6,437 bases of DNA from Actinomycetota bacterium (lineage in GTDB: Bacteria > Actinomycetota > Actinomycetes > S36-B12), in the NCBI GenBank assembly GCA_009726075.1, contig WLND01000106.1:1-6437 (forward strand), written 5' to 3'. The notes beneath the pieces are model-generated. The model was given only the letters and a program-made list of their open reading frames with translations. It did not search any database and was not told the origin of the DNA. Below, in pieces: positions 1 through 4,500 of the stretch (position 1 is the stretch's first letter; every line of letters begins with the position of its first letter). The translations under genes and the position numbers were made by a program.

Positions 1-303
1 CTTCGCGAAGTCGGACGCCTCGGGCCCGAAGCACTCGACCGGTGAGCCCGGCTTCACGGTCTCGGGCGTGTCGATGCCGATCAGGCGGACCGACACCGAT
101 TGCCCGCTCAGCAGAACCTTGATGGTGTCGCCGTCGATGACCCGCTCGACCGGCACGTCGGCCATGGTTGCCCCGATCGGGGTCAGGTCGGTTCTCGACG
201 CTGGGACGGTGATCGACGCGGGCGCGGACGAGCAGGCGGCAAGCGCCAATGCGAGCGCTGCGAGCCCAGCAACCCTGGCCCTACGCGTCACCGTGCTGCG
301 CAT
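1..303 (-). CDS. Secreted lipoprotein thermonuclease (SNase family), C-terminus beyond window
   Basis: The 101 visible residues start with a bacterial lipoprotein signal: a basic n-region (TRRAR), an Ala/Leu-rich core and a lipobox LAAC with the lipidated cysteine at about residue 24. After a short linker comes the start of a staphylococcal-nuclease fold: VIDGDTIKV, then VRLIGIDTPE, then FGPEASDFAK, which match the same blocks of micrococcal nuclease (AIDGDTVKL, FRLLLVDTPE, YGPEASAFTK). The counterparts of its Ca2+ ligands Asp21 and Asp40 and catalytic Arg35 and Glu43 are all present; the Arg87 region lies outside the window. The likely role is hydrolysis of DNA or RNA at the outer face of the membrane. 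The start is uncertain: a GTG at 304-306 lies 9 nt from an AGGAAGG Shine-Dalgarno sequence (316-322), while the ATG used here lies 12 nt away. The gene is divergent from the nucleosidase. Family assignment is firm; substrate is inferred. Confidence 0.9.
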   Translation of the reverse strand, partial: MRSTVTRRARVAGLAALALALAACSSAPASITVPASRTDLTPIGATMADVPVERVIDGDTIKVLLSGQSVSVRLIGIDTPETVKPGSPVECFGPEASDFAK

Positions 304-315
304 CACGAGGCTGCG

Positions 316-322
316 CCTTCCT
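316..322 (-). promoter_or_regulatory. Shine-Dalgarno sequence of the nuclease gene
   Basis: On the minus strand this reads AGGAAGG, the best ribosome-binding sequence ahead of the nuclease gene. It is 9 nt from a GTG codon (304-306) and 12 nt from the adjacent ATG (301-303), so it slightly favours the GTG as the true start. The protein differs by only one residue. Confidence 0.55.
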
Positions 323-354
323 GCAGCGGGCGGGCGACGTCGAGCACGCTCGTC

Positions 355-360
355 AGGGTA
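355..360 (-). promoter_or_regulatory. Candidate -10 element of the nuclease gene
   Basis: On the minus strand this reads TACCCT, which fits the TANNNT pattern of actinobacterial sigma-A -10 elements. It shares its TA dinucleotide (359-360) with the TAGCGT hexamer of the divergent nucleosidase gene. A start of transcription near 348 would give a leader of about 45 nt that contains the AGGAAGG ribosome-binding site. No good -35 box was identified, so this is a weak call. Confidence 0.25.
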
Positions 361-369
361 GCGTCCCTC
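358..369 (+). promoter_or_regulatory. Candidate leaderless promoter of the nucleosidase gene; copy 1 of a 12-mer
   Basis: The 12-mer GTAGCGTCCCTC contains TAGCGT (359-364), a TANNNT -10-type hexamer. Six bases separate it from the ATG at 371, so transcription would begin at or very near the A of the start codon and make a leaderless mRNA. No convincing Shine-Dalgarno sequence is present. The -35 region is weak: GCGACG at 334-339 keeps only the GAC core and lies at a long 19-bp spacing. The same 12-mer recurs exactly at 2437-2448. The promoter role is inferred. Confidence 0.4.
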
Positions 370-370
370 C

Positions 371-958
371 ATGCGCCTGCACCGAACCGTCACTCCCGAT
401 CGTCCCCTCCTCGTGGTCGCCCTGGACGAGGAGGCAACCCACCTGCACGAGCACGGCCTGCCGATCCTCGTGACAGGCGCGGGCAAGGTCAACGCGGCCG
501 TTGCCGTCGCTACGTTCCTCGGTCAGCATCGGCCGAGTTCGGTCGTGAATCTCGGCACCGCCGGCGCGCTTCGGGAGGGCCTCGACGGAACCCATGTGGT
601 GGCCCGGGTCACGCAGCATGACCTCGACAATGATGCGCTGTTCGCGCTGACCGGCCTGCGCTTCGGGGATCCGATCGAGATGGGTTCGGGGGGCGGGCCC
701 GCTGCGGTCACGTTGACGACCGGCGATGCGTTCATCTCCGACCCCGCCGCCCGGGATCGGCTCGCGGCGCATGCCGATCTCGTCGACATGGAGGGCTATG
801 CCGTGGCCCGTGCGGCCACCGCCGCCGGTATCCCAGTGGTGCTCGTGAAGCAGGTGAGCGATCAGGCCGGCTCGGAGGCCGCGATGTCGTGGCAGGAGTC
901 GGTCGATGCGTGCTCGGCGCGCCTCGGGGCGTGGGTGCACGAGCACCTCATGGCCTGA
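371..958 (+). CDS. Compact MTA/SAH nucleosidase-family protein (PNP/UDP phosphorylase superfamily)
   Basis: This 195-residue protein belongs to the family that cleaves the N-glycosidic bond of nucleosides such as 5'-methylthioadenosine, S-adenosylhomocysteine or futalosine. Landmarks match E. coli MTA/SAH nucleosidase in order: ALDEEA (17-22, Glu21 equivalent to catalytic Glu12), GAGKVNAA (36-43), NLGTAGAL (60-67), TGDAFIS (117-123), VDMEGYAVA (138-146, Glu141 equivalent to Glu174) and KQVSDQA (160-166, Asp164 equivalent to catalytic Asp197). It is shorter than the usual roughly 230 residues: segments are missing between residues 21 and 36 and between about 97 and 116. The second gap removes part of the region that shapes the 5' side of the substrate pocket in the E. 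coli dimer, so the substrate may differ. No signal peptide is seen, so it is cytoplasmic. An in-frame TAG at 359-361 makes the ATG at 371 the earliest possible ATG start. It is convergent with the flippase gene, with 18 bp between stop codons. Family is firm; exact substrate is open. Confidence 0.9.
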   Translation: MRLHRTVTPDRPLLVVALDEEATHLHEHGLPILVTGAGKVNAAVAVATFLGQHRPSSVVNLGTAGALREGLDGTHVVARVTQHDLDNDALFALTGLRFGDPIEMGSGGGPAAVTLTTGDAFISDPAARDRLAAHADLVDMEGYAVARAATAAGIPVVLVKQVSDQAGSEAAMSWQESVDACSARLGAWVHEHLMA

Positions 959-990
959 GCGCAGCCGGGCAGGCCGCTACTCGGCGGCCT
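951..990. terminator. Possible bidirectional terminator between nucleosidase and flippase genes
   Basis: Two inverted repeats overlap at this convergent junction. GGCCTG (952-957) can pair with CAGGCC (970-975) across a 12-nt loop, and AGGCCGC (971-977) can pair with GCGGCCT (984-990) across a 6-nt loop. They share 971-975, so only one can form at a time. Both overlap gene ends (the flippase stop is at 977-979) and neither is followed by a T-tract. Actinobacterial terminators often lack one, but GC-rich coding DNA also gives such hairpins by chance. Confidence 0.35.
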
Positions 991-2236
991 CGATCGGCAC
1001 GACAGTCTCGTCCTGCGATGCCTTGGCGTCCGCGCCATGGGCGCGCACTGACTTTCGGATGTCCATGACCAGACCGAGCAGGGTGAGGACGAGCGATACG
1101 GCCACGACGGTGGTGACGATCTCGGCGACCGAGCCGTGGCGCCAGCCGGCAACGGCGGCCACGAGGATGACCAGGGCGATCCAGACCGACGCAACGGCCC
1201 GTCGGTCCTGCGATGCGAGCCGGGCGTAGAGGAGCACCTGCACGAGGGCGAACGCCGAGCCCTCGAGGGCGAACAGCCAGGCCTCCGGGCCGAGCTCGGC
1301 AACATAGTCGGCGCCGCCGAGCACCCGGATGACGAAGGATCCGAACAGGATGCTGAAGGTCGTGATGAGGACGCCGACCACCGCGGTCAGGCCGGTCGCG
1401 ACGAACACGGTGCGCCGGGAGTCGGCCGAGGTCATCTTGGGGAACAGCACGATGATGATGGCGTTCGGGAGGAAGAACGCGATCTTGGCGAGCAGGACGC
1501 CGACCGAGTACTCGCCGGACTGGTTCTCGGTCAGGAAGATCCGGGCCAGCAGCACGTCGACGTTGGTCAGGGTGAACAGCACGAGCAGGGCGTGGGCGAT
1601 GTGGGCGAATTCGCCGGTGCCGCCCTTGGCGAGCGACCGGCTCCAGGTGCCCGGGGAGATGATGAGGAAGCTCACGATGGCACCGATGGCGCAGCCGACG
1701 AGGATGCCCGCCGAGATGCCGGTGATGCTCGGGAAGATGAGGACGAAGATGATGCCGAAGCCCGCGCGGCCGAAGCCGTTGGCGATGAAGCCGAATGAGA
1801 AGCGCAGGTGCTCCTCGCGGCCCTGAGCGATGCCCAGGGCGCCGGTGCCGAGCACGACGAAGCCGAGCGATGCCAGGCCCATTGCCAGGGCCACGTAGGG
1901 GATCGAGAAGACCGAGGCGAGCGGCCATGCGGCGATGACGCCGCCGACGAGGAGCGCGACTCCGATGTAGACCGACAGCCGGATCGCCTGGCCCTCGACC
2001 TCGGCCCGGTTGGCCCCGGCGGTCGAGACGCGCCGGGCGGTGAGGGCCTGCATGGCGATCGACAGGGTCGACACGATGATGAGGATGCCGAGCATCGCGC
2101 CCAGGGCGCCGAACTCTGCGGGCACCAGCTGACGGGCCGCGATGATCGACAGGGCATAGGCCGCGCCGTTGCCGACGAGGGTTGCGGCGCCGACGAAGAT
2201 CAGCCCCTTGGCGAGGGTTTTCCTGGGCGCGGTCAC
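977..2236 (-). CDS. Polysaccharide/oligosaccharide flippase-like membrane protein (MOP superfamily)
   Basis: This protein of about 419 residues is almost wholly hydrophobic, with about 12 predicted membrane helices spread over its length and a charged, probably cytoplasmic tail of about 30 residues. The N-terminus (KGLIFVGAATLVGNGAAY, then ARQLVPAEFGALGAM) has the pattern of Wzx-type polysaccharide transporters: a first helix followed by a loop with a conserved L-x-P-x-x-F/Y-G. The central block NVDVLLARIFL, GEYSVG and then FLPNAIIIVLFPKM is also typical of this family. Such proteins move lipid-linked sugars across the cytoplasmic membrane for surface polysaccharide or glycoconjugate assembly. 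No glycosyltransferase gene is adjacent, so the cargo is unknown. An open frame reaches a TTG at 2242, but I prefer the GTG at 2236: AGGG lies 7 nt before the GTG and only 1 nt before the TTG. The same bases can be read as a leaderless promoter (see 2243-2271). The gene is divergent from the NlpC/P60 gene. Confidence 0.85.
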   Translation of the reverse strand: MTAPRKTLAKGLIFVGAATLVGNGAAYALSIIAARQLVPAEFGALGAMLGILIIVSTLSIAMQALTARRVSTAGANRAEVEGQAIRLSVYIGVALLVGGVIAAWPLASVFSIPYVALAMGLASLGFVVLGTGALGIAQGREEHLRFSFGFIANGFGRAGFGIIFVLIFPSITGISAGILVGCAIGAIVSFLIISPGTWSRSLAKGGTGEFAHIAHALLVLFTLTNVDVLLARIFLTENQSGEYSVGVLLAKIAFFLPNAIIIVLFPKMTSADSRRTVFVATGLTAVVGVLITTFSILFGSFVIRVLGGADYVAELGPEAWLFALEGSAFALVQVLLYARLASQDRRAVASVWIALVILVAAVAGWRHGSVAEIVTTVVAVSLVLTLLGLVMDIRKSVRAHGADAKASQDETVVPIEAAE

Positions 2237-2242
2237 GTCCAA

Positions 2243-2271
2243 ACCCTAACGAACCCCGCGACGCGGTTCAG
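2243..2271 (-). promoter_or_regulatory. Candidate sigma-A promoter of the flippase gene
   Basis: On the minus strand CTGAAC (2266-2271; -35-like, matching TTGACA at three positions) is followed after 17 bp by TAGGGT (2243-2248; TANNNT -10 type). Six bases then lead to the GTG at 2236, so the transcript would begin at or next to the start codon. The AGGG within the hexamer could instead act as a Shine-Dalgarno sequence for a longer transcript. The sequence alone cannot separate these readings. Confidence 0.4.
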
Positions 2272-2350
2272 ACCAGCATTCGATGGAATATCGGATCACT
2301 GCACGTGGTGGATGTGACGCGTGGGGCTGGTGGGACTCGATGGACATCCC

Positions 2351-2367
2351 CTAACGACCCTGTGACG
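2351..2367 (+). repeat. Direct hexamer repeat, 11-bp period (possible response-regulator site)
   Basis: CTAACG (2351-2356) and GTGACG (2362-2367) are near-identical hexamers separated by 5 bp. Tandem GTnAC-type hexamers about one helical turn apart are the kind of site described for the actinobacterial response regulator MtrA, which controls cell-wall hydrolase genes. The repeat overlaps the CRP/GlxR-like palindrome by seven bases. One pair of imperfect hexamers can occur by chance. Confidence 0.25.
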
Positions 2368-2376
2368 CATCCCACA
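2361..2376. promoter_or_regulatory. CRP/GlxR-like binding palindrome
   Basis: The sequence TGTGACGCATCCCACA matches the CRP/GlxR consensus TGTGAnnTAnnTCACA at 10 of 12 defined positions; the left half-site is perfect and the right differs by one base. Its centre (2368.5) lies 81.5 bp before the transcription start predicted at 2450, a spacing on the same helical face as classical upstream CRP activation sites. CRP-family control of cell-wall hydrolase and rpf genes is known in Mycobacterium and Corynebacterium. Binding here is inferred. Confidence 0.5.
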
Positions 2377-2405
2377 TTCATTCCAACCGGCGTCCGAAAC
2401 CCGGT

Positions 2406-2424
2406 CGTGATCAAACCGTGATCA
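2406..2424 (+). repeat. Exact tandem repeat CGTGATCA x2, 11-bp period; possible operator
   Basis: CGTGATCA occurs at 2406-2413 and again at 2417-2424, exactly one helical turn apart, each copy ending in the palindrome TGATCA. The pair covers about -44 to -26 of the transcription start predicted at 2450, where a -35 box would lie but none is recognisable. This is where a dimeric activator that binds tandem repeats would contact RNA polymerase. The GTGATC-N5-GTGATC arrangement resembles MtrA-type sites, but the bases differ from the usual GTnAC core. Confidence 0.4.
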
Positions 2425-2436
2425 TTGCCGGCCAAC

Positions 2437-2448
2437 GTAGCGTCCCTC
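2437..2448 (+). promoter_or_regulatory. Candidate -10 region of the NlpC/P60 gene; copy 2 of a 12-mer
   Basis: This is an exact second copy of GTAGCGTCCCTC, the 12-mer just before the nucleosidase gene at 358-369. TAGCGT (2438-2443) fits TANNNT. By the spacing at the other copy, transcription would begin near the A at 2450 and give an untranslated leader of about 89 nt. No -35 box stands 16-18 bp upstream; tandem repeats occupy that place, which suggests activator-dependent transcription. This is inference from position and motif. Confidence 0.35.
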
Positions 2449-2449
2449 G

Positions 2450-2538
2450 AAGTTGCCGATCCAGGGGCCGCTCGCAGCCAGCGGGCAGTCAGCCACCTAC
2501 CCCCCGGGTGGCGAAGACAATCCCAAGGAGCCCAACCT
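2450..2538 (+). other. Putative structured 5' leader of the NlpC/P60 mRNA
   Basis: This 89-nt stretch between the predicted transcription start and the NlpC/P60 start codon can form two hairpins: CCGCT (2468-2472) with AGCGG (2480-2484), and GCCACC (2492-2497) with GGTGGC (2507-2512). The second ends 12 nt before the Shine-Dalgarno sequence. An alternative long-range stem, TTGCC (2453-2457) with GGCGA (2510-2514), competes with it. TTGCCGATCC at the 5' side and GTCAGCCACCT at the 3' side recall the ends of the c-di-AMP (ydaO) riboswitch, which often precedes cell-wall hydrolase genes in actinobacteria, but the conserved middle is missing. A regulatory role is unproven. Confidence 0.3.
2525..2530 (+). 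promoter_or_regulatory. Strong Shine-Dalgarno sequence fixing the NlpC/P60 start
   Basis: AAGGAG lies 8 nt before the ATG at 2539. It is the best ribosome-binding site in the window and decides the start: the open frame extends upstream to a TTG at 2425, but that extension would put 38 non-signal-like residues ahead of a normal signal peptide. Confidence 0.85.
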
Positions 2539-3183
2539 ATGCGTCGTCCGTTTCATGAAGCACTTCGAAGACATGCAATTCGCACCGTTGCCGTCACGGC
2601 AATCGCAGGCTCGGTCATCACCGGAGGCGTCGGCGCCTCCGTCGCACAGGCCGAGACCCAGGCCGGAGGCAGTGCCCCGGCACCCACCGACATCACGCAG
2701 TCCACGCCGGTCACCGGCACCGTCGTCGCACCGAATCAAGTCGGCGCCCGACGGGCCGCGATCATGCACCAGGCCGTTCAGCGCGCAAAGGTGGCGGCGG
2801 TCAGCGCCCTGCGCGCCAAGGTCGTGAAGCTTGCCAAGGCCCAGATCGGCGACCCGTACCGCGCCGGACGCGCCGGCCCCAACGCGTTCGACTGCTCGGG
2901 CCTCACCTCCTACGTCTACAAGCACGCCGCCGGCATCAACCTGCCGCACCTGTCGTACTCGCAGTGGGACAGGATCAAGCGGGTTCGCTACCGCGATGCC
3001 CTGCCGGGCGATCTGGTCTTCTACTTCCGCGGCGGCGCGCACCATGTCGGCATCTACGTCGGCCACGGCAAGATGGTGAACGCCGTGAACCCGCACAAGG
3101 GGGTACGGCTCGGCCCGGTGACCGGTTCGTGGTATTCCCGCAGCTACTCCGGCATGGGCCGGCTCATCGCGCCGGCCGCCTGA
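2539..3183 (+). CDS. Secreted NlpC/P60 peptidoglycan endopeptidase
   Basis: This 214-residue protein has three parts. A Sec signal peptide (basic MRRPFHEALRRHAIR, hydrophobic core, probable cleavage after AQA at residue 38) is followed by a low-complexity Ala/Thr/Pro linker and an Ala/Lys-rich helix to about residue 95. An NlpC/P60 domain then runs to the C-terminus. The domain holds the cysteine-peptidase motifs: FDCSG with nucleophile Cys119, HHVGIYVG with general base His169, and VNAVNP with Asn181 in place of the usual third His/Asn/Gln residue. LPGDLVFY (155-162) is also a family signature. Such enzymes cut stem peptides of peptidoglycan, commonly between D-Glu and the diamino acid, during division or remodelling. 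There is no SH3, LysM or coiled-coil regulatory domain, so it is a small single-domain secreted hydrolase resembling RipB/RipD-type proteins. It is divergent from the flippase gene across a control region with CRP/GlxR-like and tandem-repeat sites. The cleaved bond is inferred. Confidence 0.93.
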   Translation: MRRPFHEALRRHAIRTVAVTAIAGSVITGGVGASVAQAETQAGGSAPAPTDITQSTPVTGTVVAPNQVGARRAAIMHQAVQRAKVAAVSALRAKVVKLAKAQIGDPYRAGRAGPNAFDCSGLTSYVYKHAAGINLPHLSYSQWDRIKRVRYRDALPGDLVFYFRGGAHHVGIYVGHGKMVNAVNPHKGVRLGPVTGSWYSRSYSGMGRLIAPAA

Positions 3184-3197
3184 CCCTGCAGCGCCAC

Positions 3198-3244
3198 GGG
3201 ACGGCGAGCACGGCCTCGTGAACCACGAAGCCGCTCGTCGTCCC
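3198..3244. terminator. Long hairpin, probable bidirectional terminator
   Basis: This inverted repeat lies between the convergent NlpC/P60 and flavoenzyme genes. From outside in: GGGACG (3198-3203) pairs with CGTCCC (3239-3244), a G-T wobble follows (3204/3238), CGAGC (3205-3209) pairs with GCTCG (3233-3237), a 2-nt bulge (3210-3211) interrupts one arm, GGC (3212-3214) pairs with GCC (3230-3232), one mismatch follows, and TCGTG (3216-3220) pairs with CACGA (3224-3228) around a 3-nt loop. That gives 19 Watson-Crick pairs. No T-tract follows on either strand, as is common for actinobacterial terminators. It starts 14 bp after the NlpC/P60 stop and ends 50 bp after the flavoenzyme stop. Confidence 0.75.
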
Positions 3245-3294
3245 TGCCGCTGGGCCGTGGCCGAGTCTCACTCCCACGGGCATCCGCAGGCGCG

Positions 3295-4491
3295 TTACGC
3301 CTCGATGCCCGCCACCACGTGCTCGGCCACCGCGAGCGAGCTCGTCCACGCCGGCGACACCGCATTGAGCACATGGGTCGACCGCTCGCCGGGGCGCACC
3401 ACGAAGTCCATCTCGAGTTTCCGGTCGACGATGTTGAGCAGTTGGGCGCGAACCCCGGGACGTCCCTTCGTCGTGAAGTCGGACGGACGCACCGAGGGCA
3501 CGAGCGGCTGGGCCTGGCGCACCAGATGCGTGCGCGAGTACTTGGGCATCTCCGTTCGGACGAGGCCCGGGACGTCATGGTGCGGGCTGCGCAGGAACGA
3601 CGGGTAAATACGCGCGATGTCCCAGGTCTCGCCGATCGAGAATCCCCCCACGCCGCCGTAGTCCTCGCGCCACAGGGCCGGGATCGCGGTCGGGCCGATC
3701 TTCGCCCGGCCGTCGACGGTGACGGTCAGATGCACCCCGAGGAACGGGTTGCGCGGGTCGGGCACGGGATACACGTGACGCTTCAGCCGCCCCGGTTCCC
3801 ATGATCCGTACCAGTACAGGCCCTTGAAGGGGAGCATGCGGTATTCCTCGCCGACCCCGAACCAGTGGGCCACGGTGTCTGCGTGCAGGCCTGCGGCGTT
3901 GATGATGTGCCCCACGCTGCGGCGTCCGTCTCGCGCCGTCTTGATGAAACCCGGTCCGGCGGCGAGCACCGGACTGCCGAGCAGGATCTCGCCCCCGCGG
4001 TCGCGCACCCGGGCGGCCAGTGCCTCGACGACGGCGGCGGGGCTCGCGACGGCCGTCGTCGGCGACCACAGCGCCGAGCCGTGCGTGCGCGCCAGCGGCT
4101 CGAGTTCGCGCAGCTGGGCCTCGTCGACCATCTCGAGGTGCACTCCGTTGGCTTCGCCGCGCCGGTACAGCTCGCGCAGCGCCGGAAGCTCGTCGTCGCT
4201 CTGGGTCACGACGACCTTGCCGGTCTCGCGCACCTCGACCCCGCGCTCGGCGCAGAACTCGCGCAGAAGAGCATTGCCCTGCCTTGTCAGCCGGGCCTTG
4301 AGGGAGTCCGGCGCGTAGTAGAAACCGGCGTGCAGCACGCCGCTGTTTCGTCCGGACGCATGCTCGGCGAGGGCGTCCTCCTTCTCGAGGACCACAACGG
4401 ACGACCCTGGGTTGCGAGCGAGCCAGGCATCGGCGAGCGCGAGGCCGACGACCCCTCCGCCGATGACGGCGACGTCAGCGGTCTGCACCAT
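3295..4491 (-). CDS. lhgO: L-2-hydroxyglutarate oxidase-like FAD-dependent oxidoreductase (LhgO family)
   Basis: This 398-residue flavoprotein of the DAO family should oxidise L-2-hydroxyglutarate to 2-oxoglutarate. It starts with a Rossmann FAD motif (VAVIGGGVVGLALA, GxGxxG at 11-16) and an acidic ribose-binding residue in LEKE (35-38). Family-specific blocks match E. coli LhgO along the length: SGRNSGVLHAGFYY (46-59), SLKARL (63-68), LPFKGLYW (220-227), YPVPDPRNPFLGVHL (241-255), IGPTAIPALWREDY (265-278), PGVRAQ (345-350) and NAVSPAWTSSLAVAEHV (376-392). Length is close to the family norm of about 400-420. It lacks a signal peptide, so it is cytoplasmic or membrane-associated; E. coli LhgO passes electrons to the membrane quinone pool. 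The ATG lies 9 nt after the histidine kinase stop, with no strong Shine-Dalgarno sequence, so translation is probably coupled. Being last in the two-component operon suggests shared expression. Related 2-hydroxyacid oxidases cannot be wholly excluded as the true function. Confidence 0.9.
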   Translation of the reverse strand: MVQTADVAVIGGGVVGLALADAWLARNPGSSVVVLEKEDALAEHASGRNSGVLHAGFYYAPDSLKARLTRQGNALLREFCAERGVEVRETGKVVVTQSDDELPALRELYRRGEANGVHLEMVDEAQLRELEPLARTHGSALWSPTTAVASPAAVVEALAARVRDRGGEILLGSPVLAAGPGFIKTARDGRRSVGHIINAAGLHADTVAHWFGVGEEYRMLPFKGLYWYGSWEPGRLKRHVYPVPDPRNPFLGVHLTVTVDGRAKIGPTAIPALWREDYGGVGGFSIGETWDIARIYPSFLRSPHHDVPGLVRTEMPKYSRTHLVRQAQPLVPSVRPSDFTTKGRPGVRAQLLNIVDRKLEMDFVVRPGERSTHVLNAVSPAWTSSLAVAEHVVAGIEA

Positions 4492-4500
4492 GGCGCAAGA

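Noticed and set aside
948..1928. 326-codon minus-strand open frame inside the flippase gene
   Set aside because: It is a shadow of the flippase: very rich in Arg, His and Pro, without membrane helices or known motifs, whereas the flippase frame has the expected helix pattern.
2237..2242. TTG at 2242 as the flippase start
   Set aside because: AGGG would be only 1 nt away from this codon, too close for ribosome binding. The GTG at 2236 has a 7-nt spacing and also fits the leaderless reading.
2425..2538. N-terminal extension of the NlpC/P60 frame to a TTG at 2425
   Set aside because: The extension would put 38 residues without secretion features ahead of a normal signal peptide. AAGGAG lies at ideal distance from the ATG at 2539, and the stretch has hairpins fitting an untranslated leader.
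2450..2538. A confirmed ydaO (c-di-AMP) riboswitch
   Set aside because: Only the end segments resemble the consensus. The region is too short and lacks the conserved central GGGGTGAATCC-like block, so I list it only as a structured leader.
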